Shown here: in pieces, positions 32,915-44,328 of the stretch
Layout of the letters: every line of letters begins with the position of its first letter
How positions within the stretch are numbered: the first letter of the stretch is position 1
DNA from: Powellomyces hirtus
Lineage: Eukaryota > Chytridiomycota > Chytridiomycetes > Spizellomycetales > Powellomycetaceae
Length of the DNA: 64,000 nucleotides
Assembly: GCA_025526995.1 (NCBI GenBank)
Contig: JAHLKG010000004.1
Span: forward strand, 1,488,001 to 1,552,000
Direction of reading: 5' to 3'
The notes under the pieces: generated by a model
Databases searched by the model: none
Told to the model about the DNA's origin: nothing
The model's input: the letters and a program-made list of their open reading frames with translations, nothing else
Translations under genes and position numbers: made by a program

Positions 32915-34335
32915 TCACCGAAACATGGGGTCGTCTTGACAGTTGACACATCGGACGCACAGCAGTATGGTCCGCAGTGTAGGCGGCTCCAGGAGATAGC
33001 CCACCGTCATTGGCGGTGTGTGCGTGGAGGAAACGATAAATGTGATCTTGCGCTCACAAGCAAGGTAACCTCGTCCAGTCAAAATACGTCCTGAAGGGAT
33101 GTCATTGGGATTGTGCCACATGAAGACATCTAGTTCCCGCGCGTTCATACCTTTTCTCATCTCAACGATTTGGTCGTTTTCAGTTGCGAAAGCAACGGCA
33201 TAGTTGGCGACAGTGCGCTGACGACTGTTGCGGGTAGTGTCCAGCGTAAATTGACGCAGGCTGCCGGACGAGGTTGATTCAATATAGAGCGTCCATGCAA
33301 CTCCTGTCACGGACACATCGACATGGGCACACCCACGGATTTACTAGGCAGCCGGGCCACACTGCAGCGTCTTGTGCTCAAACGGCGGACCATGAATGAC
33401 TTCAACATCGTGCGATGTCTCTTCCTTGACTAATGGAAGCAGTGGGAGAACGTGACTGATGTAAAGGTTCCACATATCATTCGGCGGCGGTGATGGCGCC
33501 AGAAACACATGCATCAAGCATATCATGGCTTCGTTAGGCTCAGCTCAAAGGCTTTGGACCTCATCCAAACTCGGATAATGCGTCGGAGACTAAGTCGTTC
33601 CACTGTCTCCGCGAGCCTGTCCGCGTATGTCTCCCTCTGCTCTTCATCCTCCCTCGTTGCTATCGACGGCTCAGTCCATGTCAGCACAATGTTCCACAAC
33701 TCTTTGTAATCGACAAATTACCGGGGTTGATAACCTGTGTAATTGGCAAGCATCTGGCTCAAACGATGCGTTTCAAGGTTCGGGAACGAGAACCCCGGCA
33801 GCGTGCTGCGGGTTTCTGGGTGGGGACTTGAAGTACACTTGTTGAAGAAGTCGGTAGCTTCGCGATACTAGTGATGTGAGCTGCAGGTAGGCGGCGTTGC
33901 GGAGTGTTGCGAGAATGTGCTCCTTCTTCAGGAGGCGAGCAGAGTTAGGTCAATGACAGTCCTGTTCGGCGTAAAGATTGTGCAATGTAAATGTACTGCA
34001 AGAGGTCCTCGACATTGAGTGGGTGCGGGTTTGGCAAAGTGATCTACGGGGAGGGCACTGTTAGCGCAACCGCGATCAAAATGTCAGTCTTTCGATTTGA
34101 AGCAGATAAAAACCTCGATGCAAGGAGAAACAGATCCCATAAAATGACTCTGTGCCTTAAGGTATTCCACTCTGAGCAGATAGTCCCAGTGCAGGGCAAA
34201 GCGCATCTGACCGTTGACGATCAGCGTGACATCGCCCGTTGAAGAGTCATGATAGTGATCCAACGCTGCTGTCCCGGTTCGCAAGTCGAGGTGTTTGGCT
34301 CCCTGTCGGTCATCCACCGTCCCTGCGCCCATCAT
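32915..34335 (-). CDS. BTB/POZ-domain protein, exon structure uncertain, possibly decayed
   Basis: BTB domains mediate dimerisation and often recruit targets to cullin-3 ubiquitin ligases. From the ATG at 34335, exon 1 (to 34114) carries STGDVTLIVNGQMRFALHWD. After a 70-nt intron the next exon (from 34043) gives ITLPNPHPLNVEDLLQYIYI, a typical BTB second half, followed by HILATLRNAAYLQLTSLVS. Downstream are a helical region (ETHRLSQMLANYT; WNIVLTWTEPSIATREDEEQ) and a C-terminal domain (VAWTLYIESTSSGSLRQFTL, MRKGMNARELDVFMWHN). Stops between these blocks can mostly be removed by short candidate introns (31-87 nt). A frame change near 33955, just after YIYIAQ, could not. The gene may be a recent pseudogene. 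Its partners are unknown. Confidence 0.5.
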
Positions 34336-34953
34336 TTGATGGCGAGTCTGGTTCTGGAATTTTTTCTCCTGCTGTTAATTTTTGCGCCGCTATGGAAGCG
34401 GTTGATATGTGAATTGAGGTGTGTTCAGAAACGAGAGAGCTGGCGCTTCGCAAGTAAGATGCTAAACGTTTCCTTTCTTCTTCCCAAAGCTACCCAACTG
34501 AATGCTGGACGATTAAAGGGCATAAATGGCAACCTGAGAAAAGTCTGCCGTCAAATGACGGGTCAGCTCAACCGTTAAGCCCCTTTGGTGGTGTTCCCAC
34601 GTCCCTTTCATCTGGCGTGTTCCCGTTCCCCCCGCTCTGGTCTCAGACCACCAATTTGCCCCCGAACCCTGTATCCTGGATCGTTCGTTCTGCTATTATC
34701 AAGTTGACAGCAATACTAACCACTTTGACGCACGAGAACCGGCACTAACGACAATCTGCAATATGAGGTCAACTGACTGAATCGCGAACAGAGGTCTCAC
34801 AGTGCATCTGTCGCAATAAAATGAACTGGTGGATATTATGGGGATATCTGGCGGATGTAGCATGTAATCCAACTATTATACACAAAGGGGGTGAGGGATC
34901 AAAGTGCGCGGATCCATATGGGGGGAGTGGGGGAAATTGGTGAGCAGAGCTCT
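34336..34953. other. Intergenic between BTB gene and CWC22
   Basis: Upstream region of the BTB gene and 3' flank of CWC22, both on the minus strand. No gene is supported. Confidence 0.5.
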
Positions 34954-37428
34954 TTACGATCTTCTGCGCCGACGCGGGCTGGGTGAGCGAGAACGAGAGA
35001 CGGACGGGCTTCGCGGGCGTTTGCGGTCGGCCCTTGGTGCGTCGTCATATCTTCTTTGGCTGCGGGATCGGTCGCGGCTGGAGGGACGTCGGGAACGGCG
35101 GTCATCGTCTCGTAGCGAAGCACGACTATCCTCGCGGTAAAATAGCTCATCCCCACGGTTGCTCCGGTGCATTTGGTCCTCTCGCCGGTCTCGCGGGTCC
35201 CGCCTGTCCTCTCGCCGGTCTTCGCGACGGTAATCATCACGTCTATCGTCGCGGCCGCGCAAGTCTTCGCGAGGCTTGCGGTCATGGCCCCTGGAGTCCC
35301 GACGGCTAGAACCGCGGCCATTTCTCTCCCGTGGGGACTCACTGCGTGCCCGACCGTTTGGCCTTCGCGACGCCCGTCCCTTTCCATCATCGCTGTCCGA
35401 ATCCGACGAGTCTGAGCTACTGTCGCTGTTACTGCTATCAGAGCTGTCACTACTGTCGCTGCTGTCTGAGTCGCTATCACTGTCAGAGTCGGATGAGCTA
35501 TCGCTATCGGACTCGACTTCCTGTTGCTGCGCCATGATGAGCTTGGGGGCATTCTTGAGATATTCACGCAGCTCCTCAGTCAGGCCTCCAAGACCCACAC
35601 TCGTGAAGTAATTGATGGCAAATCGGGTATTCCGCGGGTTGTCCTTCGGGAACAACCCTTCGAATACGCCTCTTGTTACGGTACCCGCCGGTGTGTTGAC
35701 CTGCACAATCATGGTAGGTTCCTTCAGTCGCTCGTTTAGCTTCTTTAATCCGAACGCTTCGCACAGATCTTGGAAAAGAATTTTGATGAAAATACGGGAA
35801 GAGGAGGTAGTATCGGCTTCGGTAAGGCGGACCAACGAGAAAACTTCCCAAGTGAGAGCGTCTGATGCCAAGAGATGCGCAAAGAACTTTCCAATGTTGC
35901 GAAGTCGGTTCGTTTCGTACCGATGAATCGTTTTATAGGTCTCCTCAAACGCTTGGCAGAAGGCATCGGACCACGCCTTGTTATACCGGCAGAAACGCTC
36001 TCCTAGCAGACCATAAAAGTTCACATATGTGCGCTCTTGTCCGCAACATTCGATGATCATATTGACGAGTTCCATCTCTTGGCCAGGTTGGATCTTGAGC
36101 CTCATCAGTTTGTGCGCGCACTCTTCAAAGTTCAAACTCGACATGATAGTGAGATAGATCGCTCGGCGCAGATTGATTAAATTGGTGTTGGTCTCGTCCT
36201 GGATCTGCAGCCGTTCCTGAGCTTTTTGCACAGCTTCCGACTCTTCTTCCGACTCGTCCTCGTCCGAGTCCTCACCGCTGCCTTCCGAGCCGCTCTCATC
36301 GTCCGAACCCTCGCCAAGAATCTCCTTCTTCATCTGCTGGTATTTTTCCTCATTCGCGCCGTAATCAGGGTCGTATTTGAAAACGTTCAGCCCGTCCTCT
36401 ACTACAAGATCATCATCGTCCAAGCCCACCATATGTGTCATCTGATCGTCCTCATCGACGAGATCCAGTTCCTCCGGCACAGCCGGATTGTCTTTGAACT
36501 TGTCCTTTCGCACCTGGAACAGAACTTCCACCATGTATTGCGTTCGTTTGTCAATGCTGCTCTCGTGCAAGATGGCGCGGAAACGATCGAATACACCGTT
36601 GGTTGCCTTTGGCGAGACCTCGCTGAGGTAGGCACCACAATCTCGCATGAAACCGACTGCAACCTCGACCGAGTCATCAGTGGGCCGTTCGAGAAGGAGT
36701 GTCAGCATCGACAAGGCGACAATTTCGTGAGCCACCTTCTGGTTCACGAGATGCGCTAGGAACTTTGCATTTGCAAGACACACGGTCTTGTCACTTCGTT
36801 TGTACGCACGGCGAAATTGGACAACGAGGCGCGTAAGCAGAAGCTCTCCGATTTGAGGGAATTTGGTGTTCACAACTGCGACCAATGCAGCAAACACGGG
36901 CGTGAACGGTAAAGACGCGGCTTGAGCTTTCATGATGCTCCGGCACAGCAGTCCGCGCCCACGAACAACATTTTCCCCAAAGAGCTCGACGACAATATTC
37001 TTGATGTTCGCGCTGTTGACCTTGTTAATAAGACCGTTAAGACTCTTCTTTAAGGCATCCCACGTTATGCGCTGATACTCCGCGGTGCTTTTGTCGGTGA
37101 TAGCTGCCTGCATCGCCCTCAGACGAGCAGGGGGTATATATGCACCACCCGCTCTCCCCACCATGTTGTCCACCCTTGCCGCCTGTTTTGGCTGAGGCTT
37201 CGGAGACTCGGATTTAATTTCGCCATCAGACTCATCCTCGGGCGATCGGTCTCTTTGGTCGCTGTGATCTTTGGTTTGGCGACTGGTGGGTGGTGGAGAT
37301 GCTGAACGAGAGGCTGACGGAGAAGCGGATCTCGAAGCTGAGCGACGAGTTGGCGAGGCGGACGGAGATCGCCGACGCTCATTTGAGGCCGTGGAAGGTG
37401 ATGGAGACCTGGACATTTTGTCAGTCAT
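34954..37428 (-). CDS. CWC22: Pre-mRNA-splicing factor CWC22 (nucampholin)
   Basis: Spliceosome component that escorts eIF4A3 to pre-mRNA for exon-junction-complex deposition in species that have the complex, and is needed for catalytic activation. One uninterrupted frame encodes 824 residues. An Arg/Ser-rich N-terminus precedes [14 protein letters not shown] (the conserved IPPAR motif), an MIF4G domain at about 121-305 ([18 protein letters not shown]) and an acidic linker. An MA3 domain follows at about 415-540 ([30 protein letters not shown]), then [18 protein letters not shown]. The tail is a long Ser/Asp run followed by an RS/RD-rich region. The start at 37428 is the first ATG; a second in-frame ATG lies four codons later. 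It is intronless amid intron-rich neighbours. A divergent promoter is shared with the RabGAP gene. Confidence 0.95.
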   Translation of the reverse strand: MTDKMSRSPSPSTASNERRRSPSASPTRRSASRSASPSASRSASPPPTSRQTKDHSDQRDRSPEDESDGEIKSESPKPQPKQAARVDNMVGRAGGAYIPPARLRAMQAAITDKSTAEYQRITWDALKKSLNGLINKVNSANIKNIVVELFGENVVRGRGLLCRSIMKAQAASLPFTPVFAALVAVVNTKFPQIGELLLTRLVVQFRRAYKRSDKTVCLANAKFLAHLVNQKVAHEIVALSMLTLLLERPTDDSVEVAVGFMRDCGAYLSEVSPKATNGVFDRFRAILHESSIDKRTQYMVEVLFQVRKDKFKDNPAVPEELDLVDEDDQMTHMVGLDDDDLVVEDGLNVFKYDPDYGANEEKYQQMKKEILGEGSDDESGSEGSGEDSDEDESEEESEAVQKAQERLQIQDETNTNLINLRRAIYLTIMSSLNFEECAHKLMRLKIQPGQEMELVNMIIECCGQERTYVNFYGLLGERFCRYNKAWSDAFCQAFEETYKTIHRYETNRLRNIGKFFAHLLASDALTWEVFSLVRLTEADTTSSSRIFIKILFQDLCEAFGLKKLNERLKEPTMIVQVNTPAGTVTRGVFEGLFPKDNPRNTRFAINYFTSVGLGGLTEELREYLKNAPKLIMAQQQEVESDSDSSSDSDSDSDSDSSDSSDSSDSSNSDSSSDSSDSDSDDGKGRASRRPNGRARSESPRERNGRGSSRRDSRGHDRKPREDLRGRDDRRDDYRREDRREDRRDPRDRREDQMHRSNRGDELFYREDSRASLRDDDRRSRRPSSRDRSRSQRRYDDAPRADRKRPRSPSVSRSRSPSPRRRRRS

Positions 37429-37865
37429 TGTGATGATGCGTTGCGGAGTGGGGCACGGGGGTATGGGAGGGGATAACAGTCGGGAAAAGAACTGCCAGCA
37501 GTGGACGCTGGACGCTGCTGGAGACAGAATAGGGATGGAGCAAATGCGAGATCTGGCCTAGTATACCACGCCCATATTATTCCTGACGGAAAGCGTCAAA
37601 ATGGCGGGGATCGATCTGGCTTTAGTTGGCTGCTTATTGGCTACATGATCCCATTCGAACCAAGACCATGTGACTTTTGCGCGTGAATCCTTGATACTAC
37701 AAATGGGATGGGATCTGGCCTAATTGCTTACGAGAGGGAGGCGGCGATTGAGGGGCATAAGGATCATCACCACACTCTCAACTTGTCACTATTATTGCCC
37801 CCGGTTCATTGACTGCCATCCCCCCCGTCAGACTTTCAAAGGCTTTCAACTCGTATTCCCACGCA
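37429..37865. promoter_or_regulatory. Divergent promoter between CWC22 and RabGAP gene
   Basis: 437 bases between divergently transcribed genes. No clear TATA box and no gene are seen. Confidence 0.5.
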
Positions 37866-40800
37866 ATGCTGTGTTTGCCATCACCTGTGGAGCTGTCCTC
37901 GTACTGGGAAACTCTCAAGGTTCCGACTCGCCAGCTGCACGCCCCTACCAGCTAGCCTTGTCTGACGTGGACGTTTCTAATCCTCTTGTAGGAGGACGAG
38001 CTCTTCTTGCTGCAGCGCCTAAAGCAGTCGGAGGGCACAGTCATCAAGTCTCTTTGGACTACCATTCAAAATGTGTACGGCAAGAGCAATTCACCGTACA
38101 CCATCTTGGACGCCCAACCATCGCTGACCTGTCTTCGTGTTCCGCGTCTTTTTTTCAAACATTGTAGCCTCGATACGAAGCAGCCCCCGTTCAGAATTAT
38201 TTTGAAAAGTGCGGAAAACCTTGATGCAGGGCACATGGTCGCTGTCAGTATATCTCTCGTACCGAATTCCGCGGAAATGTAGTGCGCGTTTGGCTGACTT
38301 TTTGCTTATGCGGGCAGACGGGCGACACATTGAAAGGCACAGAGAAGGACTGGGCATGGATACAAGGTAAGGGTTTCCTGTGGTCAGTGAGAAAGATCGA
38401 GACCGCGCTTTAACTAGACGCGACGCGCGATGATGGACTTGAGTGGACTTGGTAGCATTGAACACGTCATGGATAGGGCAGGGCATGGGCATTTTTCAGG
38501 GAAAGGGATCTGGGAGAACGCTCGGGATTGCAGTGCTGAAGGACCCCAGTCCATGTACTAGTCGCTCTCGAAGAGTGACGCGTCACAGAGCACTCGATAA
38601 CCTCAGTCTTGCTACTCAACAGAGAACCTGATGCCCGGCGTGGCTGACCTAGAGGATATGTCCGACAAAGAAGCGTTTGCTGTCTCAAAGTTCCAATCAT
38701 TTGTCACGAGCGAAGGTAAGACTGCAGCCGAGAGATTTCCGGAGCCGGTGGACCTACAATTTCCAACATCTGCGTACTGTTCAGACAAAGATACCGACGA
38801 AAAGTCCAACGACGCCAAGTTCCGCGCTGCGTCTCGCTCATGGCGACAGATCTTTCACATGCCTGAGGAAGAGCGACTCGTAAACTGTACGTCATCCGTA
38901 TGTTCTGCCGACGTGGCTTTTGATCTCACGTGGTCCTGTACGCGCACGCAGTTTATAGTTGCTCATATCACAAAAAGCTAATGAATCAAGTTAGTGAGCA
39001 AAGTGCACTTTGCTGCTGGTGCTGGCCTGAGACAGCAACCGTCCTGATGACATTTGTTTTTGTAGGGATGGATGTACATATCAGTCTCGTATCTCTGCTT
39101 CTACTCCTTTGTCTTTGGTGTGGAAACGAAAGTCGTCATAGAACTGAAAGACATTGAAGAACTTGCCAAGGACAAGTCCAAAAGAGGCGTAGTTAATGAC
39201 GCCATCAGAATAAAACTGAGAAATCAGGCTGAGGTTAGTTGATCATTCTCAAATCTTGGCCGCATGAAGCTCATGGATCATTGATCATTCTTCAATAGCA
39301 TGTCTTCTCCAATTTGTTCCATCGAGACGAGTCGTTCGACCTGCTAGAGCATCTGACCAACCTCGCCATGCAAAAGCTGCTGAAGAACACCTCGACAGAT
39401 CCTGCCCCGGGTCTGTCATTACAGGGAAATATACCTGCCATGTCGGCCGTAGCCGGGACCGCTAAAGCGCTGACTTTAGGGGTCCGCCCATTAAAACAAA
39501 ACTTTGAAGAAGCCAAACGAAATGCCCGATTCCAAGCGGCTTTCAACCTACCGACAACAGAGACATTGATCGAGGAGATATCTGCCGTGTGTCAAATAGC
39601 TGGAACAAAGTCCAGTTTTAGCGGGCGACTGAGCCTGTCGGACACTTATCTGTGTTTCATCTCGAATGTCAAATACCAATGTTATCTGGTCCTCCCGTTC
39701 TATGCTATCATGCGAGTCGAGAAGATCAATACGCAAATGTCAACGATTGCGATCACGGTACGCCATCAATTGAAGCTCATTTTCCAGATGACGAGTGACA
39801 AGACAGCATCGGACAAAGTGTGCAACACGTTGAGAGATAGACTGCAGGCACATGTTGGATTGATGAAACAGTTGAAACCGTTTTTGGCCACTTGTCCATC
39901 GGAGGAGCTCCTCAACGGAAAGGAGGTCGTGATTGGTGGATTGGGTCTTAAATACGGGTTTGTGGATGGAAAGCGGGCAAGCGAGAAGAACAAGCTCCGT
40001 TATTGGGTTTCATATTTCCGAGAATTTGGAAGAAATTTGACTCTGATCCGGCTGCCGACCTTCATAAAACTCGTGCGGATAGGACTACCAAATACCCTGA
40101 GAGGTGATTTCGCCTTTGGGAAGTACGGGATGAATCACTGGATGCTTACGTCTGTTTATCGTCTCAAGGCGAGGTTTGGGAAGTCTCCTGTGGTGCGATA
40201 CACAAACGATACATGCATCCCGGCTACTACGAGAAATTGCACCAGGATCACGCGGGAGAAGTCTCACTGTCGACTGAAGAGATTGAAAAAGACTTGAATC
40301 GGAGTCTTCCGGAGTACAGCGGCTATCAAACCGAAGAAGGAATCAACGCGCTGAGGCGGGTGCTATATGCATTCTCATGGCATGAGCCGGAGATCGGTTA
40401 CTGTCAAGCTATGAATATCGTGGTCAGCGTGCTGTTGATATATCTTACAGAAGAGCAAGCTTTCTGGATATTGACTATCCTGTGCGAACGTAAGTATCCG
40501 TTCATGAATGTTTGAGTATCAATCGTCCACTTAACTGTGACTGCCTTTGCCACACAGGCATGCTACCTGGATATTACAGGTACGGCTCTTGGCGAATGGT
40601 GATAGCACACTAGGTCGTTTCAAGTACTCACTCGCGCACATAGCACAAACATGGTCGGCGCGGTTGTTGATAACCACGTGTTCGAGACTTTGGTAGGTCA
40701 TCAGTTGCAAACGGTTCAGGCAGATGTTCCGTATGCTGACCATGCATCACAGGTAGCAAAATACATGCCAATCATGGCTGAGCATTTCAAGAAATACGAA

Positions 40801-42431
40801 ATCCAGCTGTCGGTGGCATGCCTGCCATGGTTCCTGAGTCTGTACATCAACTCAATCTCCTTGCCATATGCGCTTCGGATCATCGATTGCTTCTTCATGG
40901 AAGGTCCAAAGGTACTTAGGTCCTTACCTACCTTGATAGAGAAGCCCATTCTAACAGGCATTTTGCAGGTTTTCTTCCAAATAGGGTATACATCGTTGGA
41001 TCGTTGCTGTGAATTATGACTCCGGCCCTAATGCTTTAGCTTATAGCTTGGCCATTTTGAAGATCAATGGAGACGCCATCATGAAGGTTAAAGACGATGG
41101 TGAACTAATGTAAGCATCTCACTGCCCACAGCGGTTGGTATCTATCAGTCAGGTCTAACGCTTGACCATCGTAGGAACGTCTTGAAGGCCTATTTCGCCA
41201 CTCTTGGTGAAGTTGTGCAATCGGACGAACAGAAAGCCAAGCGTAACATCACCAAATTTAACCAACTCATCTTGGTATATAACCACTGCCATTCTGAGGA
41301 ATGAAAAAATAGCTAACCTCTTCTCGTTGTCACCAGACCGCATATCGTGAGTTCCAGAGTGTGAGTCACGAGCTCATTGTGGATTTGCGAAAGACCCTGC
41401 AGCTGAAAGTGGTTCACGGGCTGGACCTGTACGCCAAGCGCAGTGTCATTCGAAATCTCAATCACACGTCCCGCTTCAACAAAGAGGAGCTGCTGTTTTT
41501 GTGCGACGAATTCTTCAGCGTTCAGTATTATGGACGGCAAGACGCACAGAAGAAGAGTTCTGACCGGATGGAATATGACCATTTCGTCATGTTCCTCAGC
41601 CGTCTCGCCGATTGGGCAAACCTAAAAAAGGACGCCGATGAGCAGCAGAGTCGGCTGGGAGCAGAGGATACCGTCAAGCCCATCGTCGGTAGCTCGTTAT
41701 TGCAGAAAATCTTCAGTACGTGCTTCGACACGGACGGTGACGGTTTCATCAACTTCCAGGACCTGGTCTCTGGACTCGGAAAGCTGATCCACAGCGACAT
41801 GATGACCCGCATGAACCTCTTCTTTGCTCTTCACGATGGCGACAAGGATGACACGCTTGTGAAGGACGAGATTATCCAATTTTCTGAGAGTCTGCTGTTC
41901 CTTCTGCGCCGTGAAGACGGCGACAAACATCTCGGCTGCGTCTCTGGATTCCTGAATCGTGCCTTCATGCTCAACGCCAAGAACGCCGTTGTCGCAGACG
42001 AGGCTCAGCAGAAAACTGACGCCGATTCTCTTGCACCCGCAGTATCGCCATCAACAGCGCCCTCGTCAGCCATTTCGGTCAACATCTCCACATTTAGAGA
42101 GCTCGTCCTGGGTGACGAGTACCTCGTCGAATACTTTGACAAGGGCTTTCCAGCGTCGTTTGTATTGAAAGAACGAGAAGCGGTACAGGTGACCGCGCCA
42201 CCTCCAGGAAAGGAGATTGCTGAATCGCTCTGGGCGGGAGGCATCAAGTGGATAGGCGCCAAACGCGGCCGCATTCCAGCGGGCGACGGCGGACAAAAGC
42301 CTGCAGAGGGCTCCGGCGACGGAAGTAGTCTCCTCGCGCAAACAGACGACGAAGAAGGAGAGGAGGAAGAGGTTGAGGAGGACAATGAGATGCTCGATGA
42401 AGGTCGGTACATAGAACTAGCATTTGTCTAA
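37866..42431 (+). CDS. GRAM-TBC-EF-hand RabGAP (Gyp2/Mdr1, TBC1D8/9 family)
   Basis: Rab GTPase-activating protein of membrane traffic. Seventeen exons join in frame to 1097 residues: 37866-37919, 37992-38074, 38168-38243, 38318-38366, 38623-38715, 38785-38886, 38952-38989, 39066-39233, 39299-40103, 40169-40489, 40558-40579, 40644-40692, 40753-40911, 40969-40985, 41047-41109, 41175-41274 and 41337-42431. Two GRAM domains are visible (GWMYISVSYLCFYSFVFG; SGRLSLSDTYLCFISNV). The TBC domain has both catalytic fingers: Arg in IEKDLNRSLPEY and Gln in IGYCQAMNIV. An EF-hand follows (FDTDGDGFINFQDL), then an acidic tail. Exons of 22 and 17 nt are unusually small. The first exon and the exon 2 donor are the weakest parts of the model. 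An alternative 3' exon to 42640 is possible. Confidence 0.88.
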
Positions 42432-42954
42432 TATCCCAACATGGTATTGACCAGTGGGTGCCTGTCCTCTTACTAGTCGACGGTCTTATGAAGACCTCGC
42501 CCGTAGTAGCTGATGATGCCCTCCCTATTGCTACAAAGCCGGAATTGGACGATGCGAGCCCCATCGGAACGAAACCGGAATCGGAGGACAGTGCCCCCGT
42601 CTTCTCAAAAGCGGACACGGAGCTTGAGATTCTCCTGTAGACAAACAGACGCATCCTATCTCCGTTATCTCCATTCCATCACCGTCACCTCCTTCCTTCT
42701 GCCCCCTATCCAGACCTTGCTTCATCATTTAACATTATTTGTGATTGCCAAACCCTTTCATGTAGCCAAGTGACTATGAAATATAGCATTGAAAAAGATG
42801 TTTTTGTACAAATGTGGAGCGCCGTGCTCTGCTCAATTACCCTTTTTATCTACAAAATTTGGACTCCTCCGCCCTTCCCTTCTTCTGGCCATCGGCGCAT
42901 GTGATATTTGATGCTGCGATAGGTTGATACGTAGGGGTTTTGTCTGCGAGCGGG
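42432..42954. other. Convergent intergenic region
   Basis: 3' flanks of the RabGAP gene and the histone-fold gene. Positions 42452-42640 hold an open, codon-like stretch (ATKPELDDASPIGTKPESED) preceded by an acceptor-like CAG, which could be an alternative last exon of the RabGAP gene. Confidence 0.4.
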
Positions 42955-43389
42955 TCATGGGCCTTCTTGCTGCTTCAGAATCTTTTCCCGGATCTCCATG
43001 GCTTGCTTCACCGGAATGGTTTGCGGTATCACGTCTTCCAGAAAGGCTAGGTCCATATTCTCCGTCACGGCTTTTGCTACAGAACAAGGCGAGAGACACG
43101 GGTCAATAAAAAAGCACACCAGGCGACCACACCTCAATACGCCGCCCTCTGTACATATTTGTGGCCCCATACCTATATCCCGATATCCCACAACTCGTCT
43201 CCCTTCCGCGCGCGTGTTGGCAAAGCTCCGCTCCACGAGGTACTCGAGGAACATTTCGGTCGCCAGCGTTGTGGCAAACACTGCATCGTGCCCGACCGAC
43301 GCCACGTCCTTGTCTTCGCGCATGATTGATTTTACCCGGGCTTGCGGGAATGCGGCTTTTACGGTAGGGACGGCCGCGCCTGAGGACAT
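42955..43389 (-). CDS. CHRAC1/Dpb3-like histone-fold protein
   Basis: Small H2A/NF-YC-type histone-fold protein of the group that includes CHRAC-15, yeast Dls1 and the Dpb3 subunit of DNA polymerase epsilon, acting in chromatin remodelling or replication. Exons 43389-43173 and 43076-42955 join to 112 residues. The fold is visible as FPQARVKSIMREDKDVASVG, ATEMFLEYLVERSF and GYRDIAKAVTENMDLAFLED, followed by a VIPQTIPV motif. The FLxDVIP ending resembles CHRAC1 more than Dpb3/POLE4, but distinguishing the two by eye is unreliable. It would need a second histone-fold partner (CHRAC-17/Dpb4-like), not encoded in this window. It is divergent to POL5 across 939 bases. Confidence 0.85.
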   Translation of the reverse strand: MSSGAAVPTVKAAFPQARVKSIMREDKDVASVGHDAVFATTLATEMFLEYLVERSFANTRAEGRRVVGYRDIGMGPQICTEGGVLRCGRLVCFFIDPCLSPCSVAKAVTENMDLAFLEDVIPQTIPVKQAMEIREKILKQQEGP

Positions 43390-44328
43390 GGTGAATGGCC
43401 GGTGGTGGGTTTTTTTGTGGGGGGCTGGGAGTGACGGGTGAGGGAGGTGGGCAAACGGATTGTGTGTGGAGGGACTGAAGAGCGTTGTTCGTTTGCGTTT
43501 AAAGGAAGCTTCAGAACGGCAGTGAGAAGTTGGATGTGTTGGTGGATGAGATGAGAAATGTCTCGCAGGGTTGCCGGAAATGGAGTTTGAGAAAAGTGGT
43601 AAAAATTCTGGAAGGTGGCATAAACCGCGCGAACCGTGTCACTCGCTCTCTTTTTCGCAGTCCTCGCTACGGTACATTCCTCGCCAACGTTCTCAGAGTT
43701 TAGCATCGACTTGTACGATTCGTTGAGCATTGTACTTGATTTGCGATGACTGCATGGTAGCTCTGAGGAAAATGCATGTAGCAAAGTCTCGCTAGGGCGA
43801 TGCATTCGATATAAGGTGCTGGTGCCCCAGTTTCACACTGATGGCTTGGCAAGTGCTATAGTATGTTCACTCGCAATTTCTGGCAGTAGGCTTTCTTCCG
43901 CCGTCATGGGTGTCCATTTTGTTCTAACCGCATAGTCAAAGTGCCCTCACAACCGGTGGATGAGCCCTGGACGATATGTGTGGCCGTTGTTTCAGCTGCC
44001 AGTGTGATGCACTACAATTCCCGTAGAAAACTCATGACTGCAGCAGGCAATATCCATCATCTATACTTTTGCAAAAGTCCACACATGCATAACATTTCAA
44101 CGGAGGCAGTTGGAAGCCTGACACTTTTTCTCTTACAGAAGTGTGAGATGAGAGGCCTAAGCCACAGGCCAAGCCACGCTCTTTTGCTTATGCAGATTAG
44201 ATAAGCGTTAATTCTTTTTGGATCCAGCCAAGCCAAAAGTTGCTTCGATCGTTGCTTCACACTTTTTGCTTTTTGGACGAGCCGAGCCACGAATCCCCAT
44301 TACCAACAGTTCAGGTCACAGTCACCAA
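43390..44328. promoter_or_regulatory. Divergent promoter between histone-fold gene and POL5
   Basis: 939 bases with no supportable gene. It serves both the histone-fold gene (minus) and POL5 (plus), two nuclear housekeeping genes. No repeats or clear core-promoter elements were recognised. Confidence 0.5.

Noticed and set aside
38443..38631. Open plus-strand segment within intron 4 of the RabGAP gene
   Set aside because: Splicing directly from 38366 to 38623 restores the family sequence (WIQENLMPGV). The segment has no similarity to the family.
44218..44328. Upstream extension of POL5 to an earlier start
   Set aside because: The extension has no family similarity. The ATG at 44329 immediately precedes the conserved N-terminal region.
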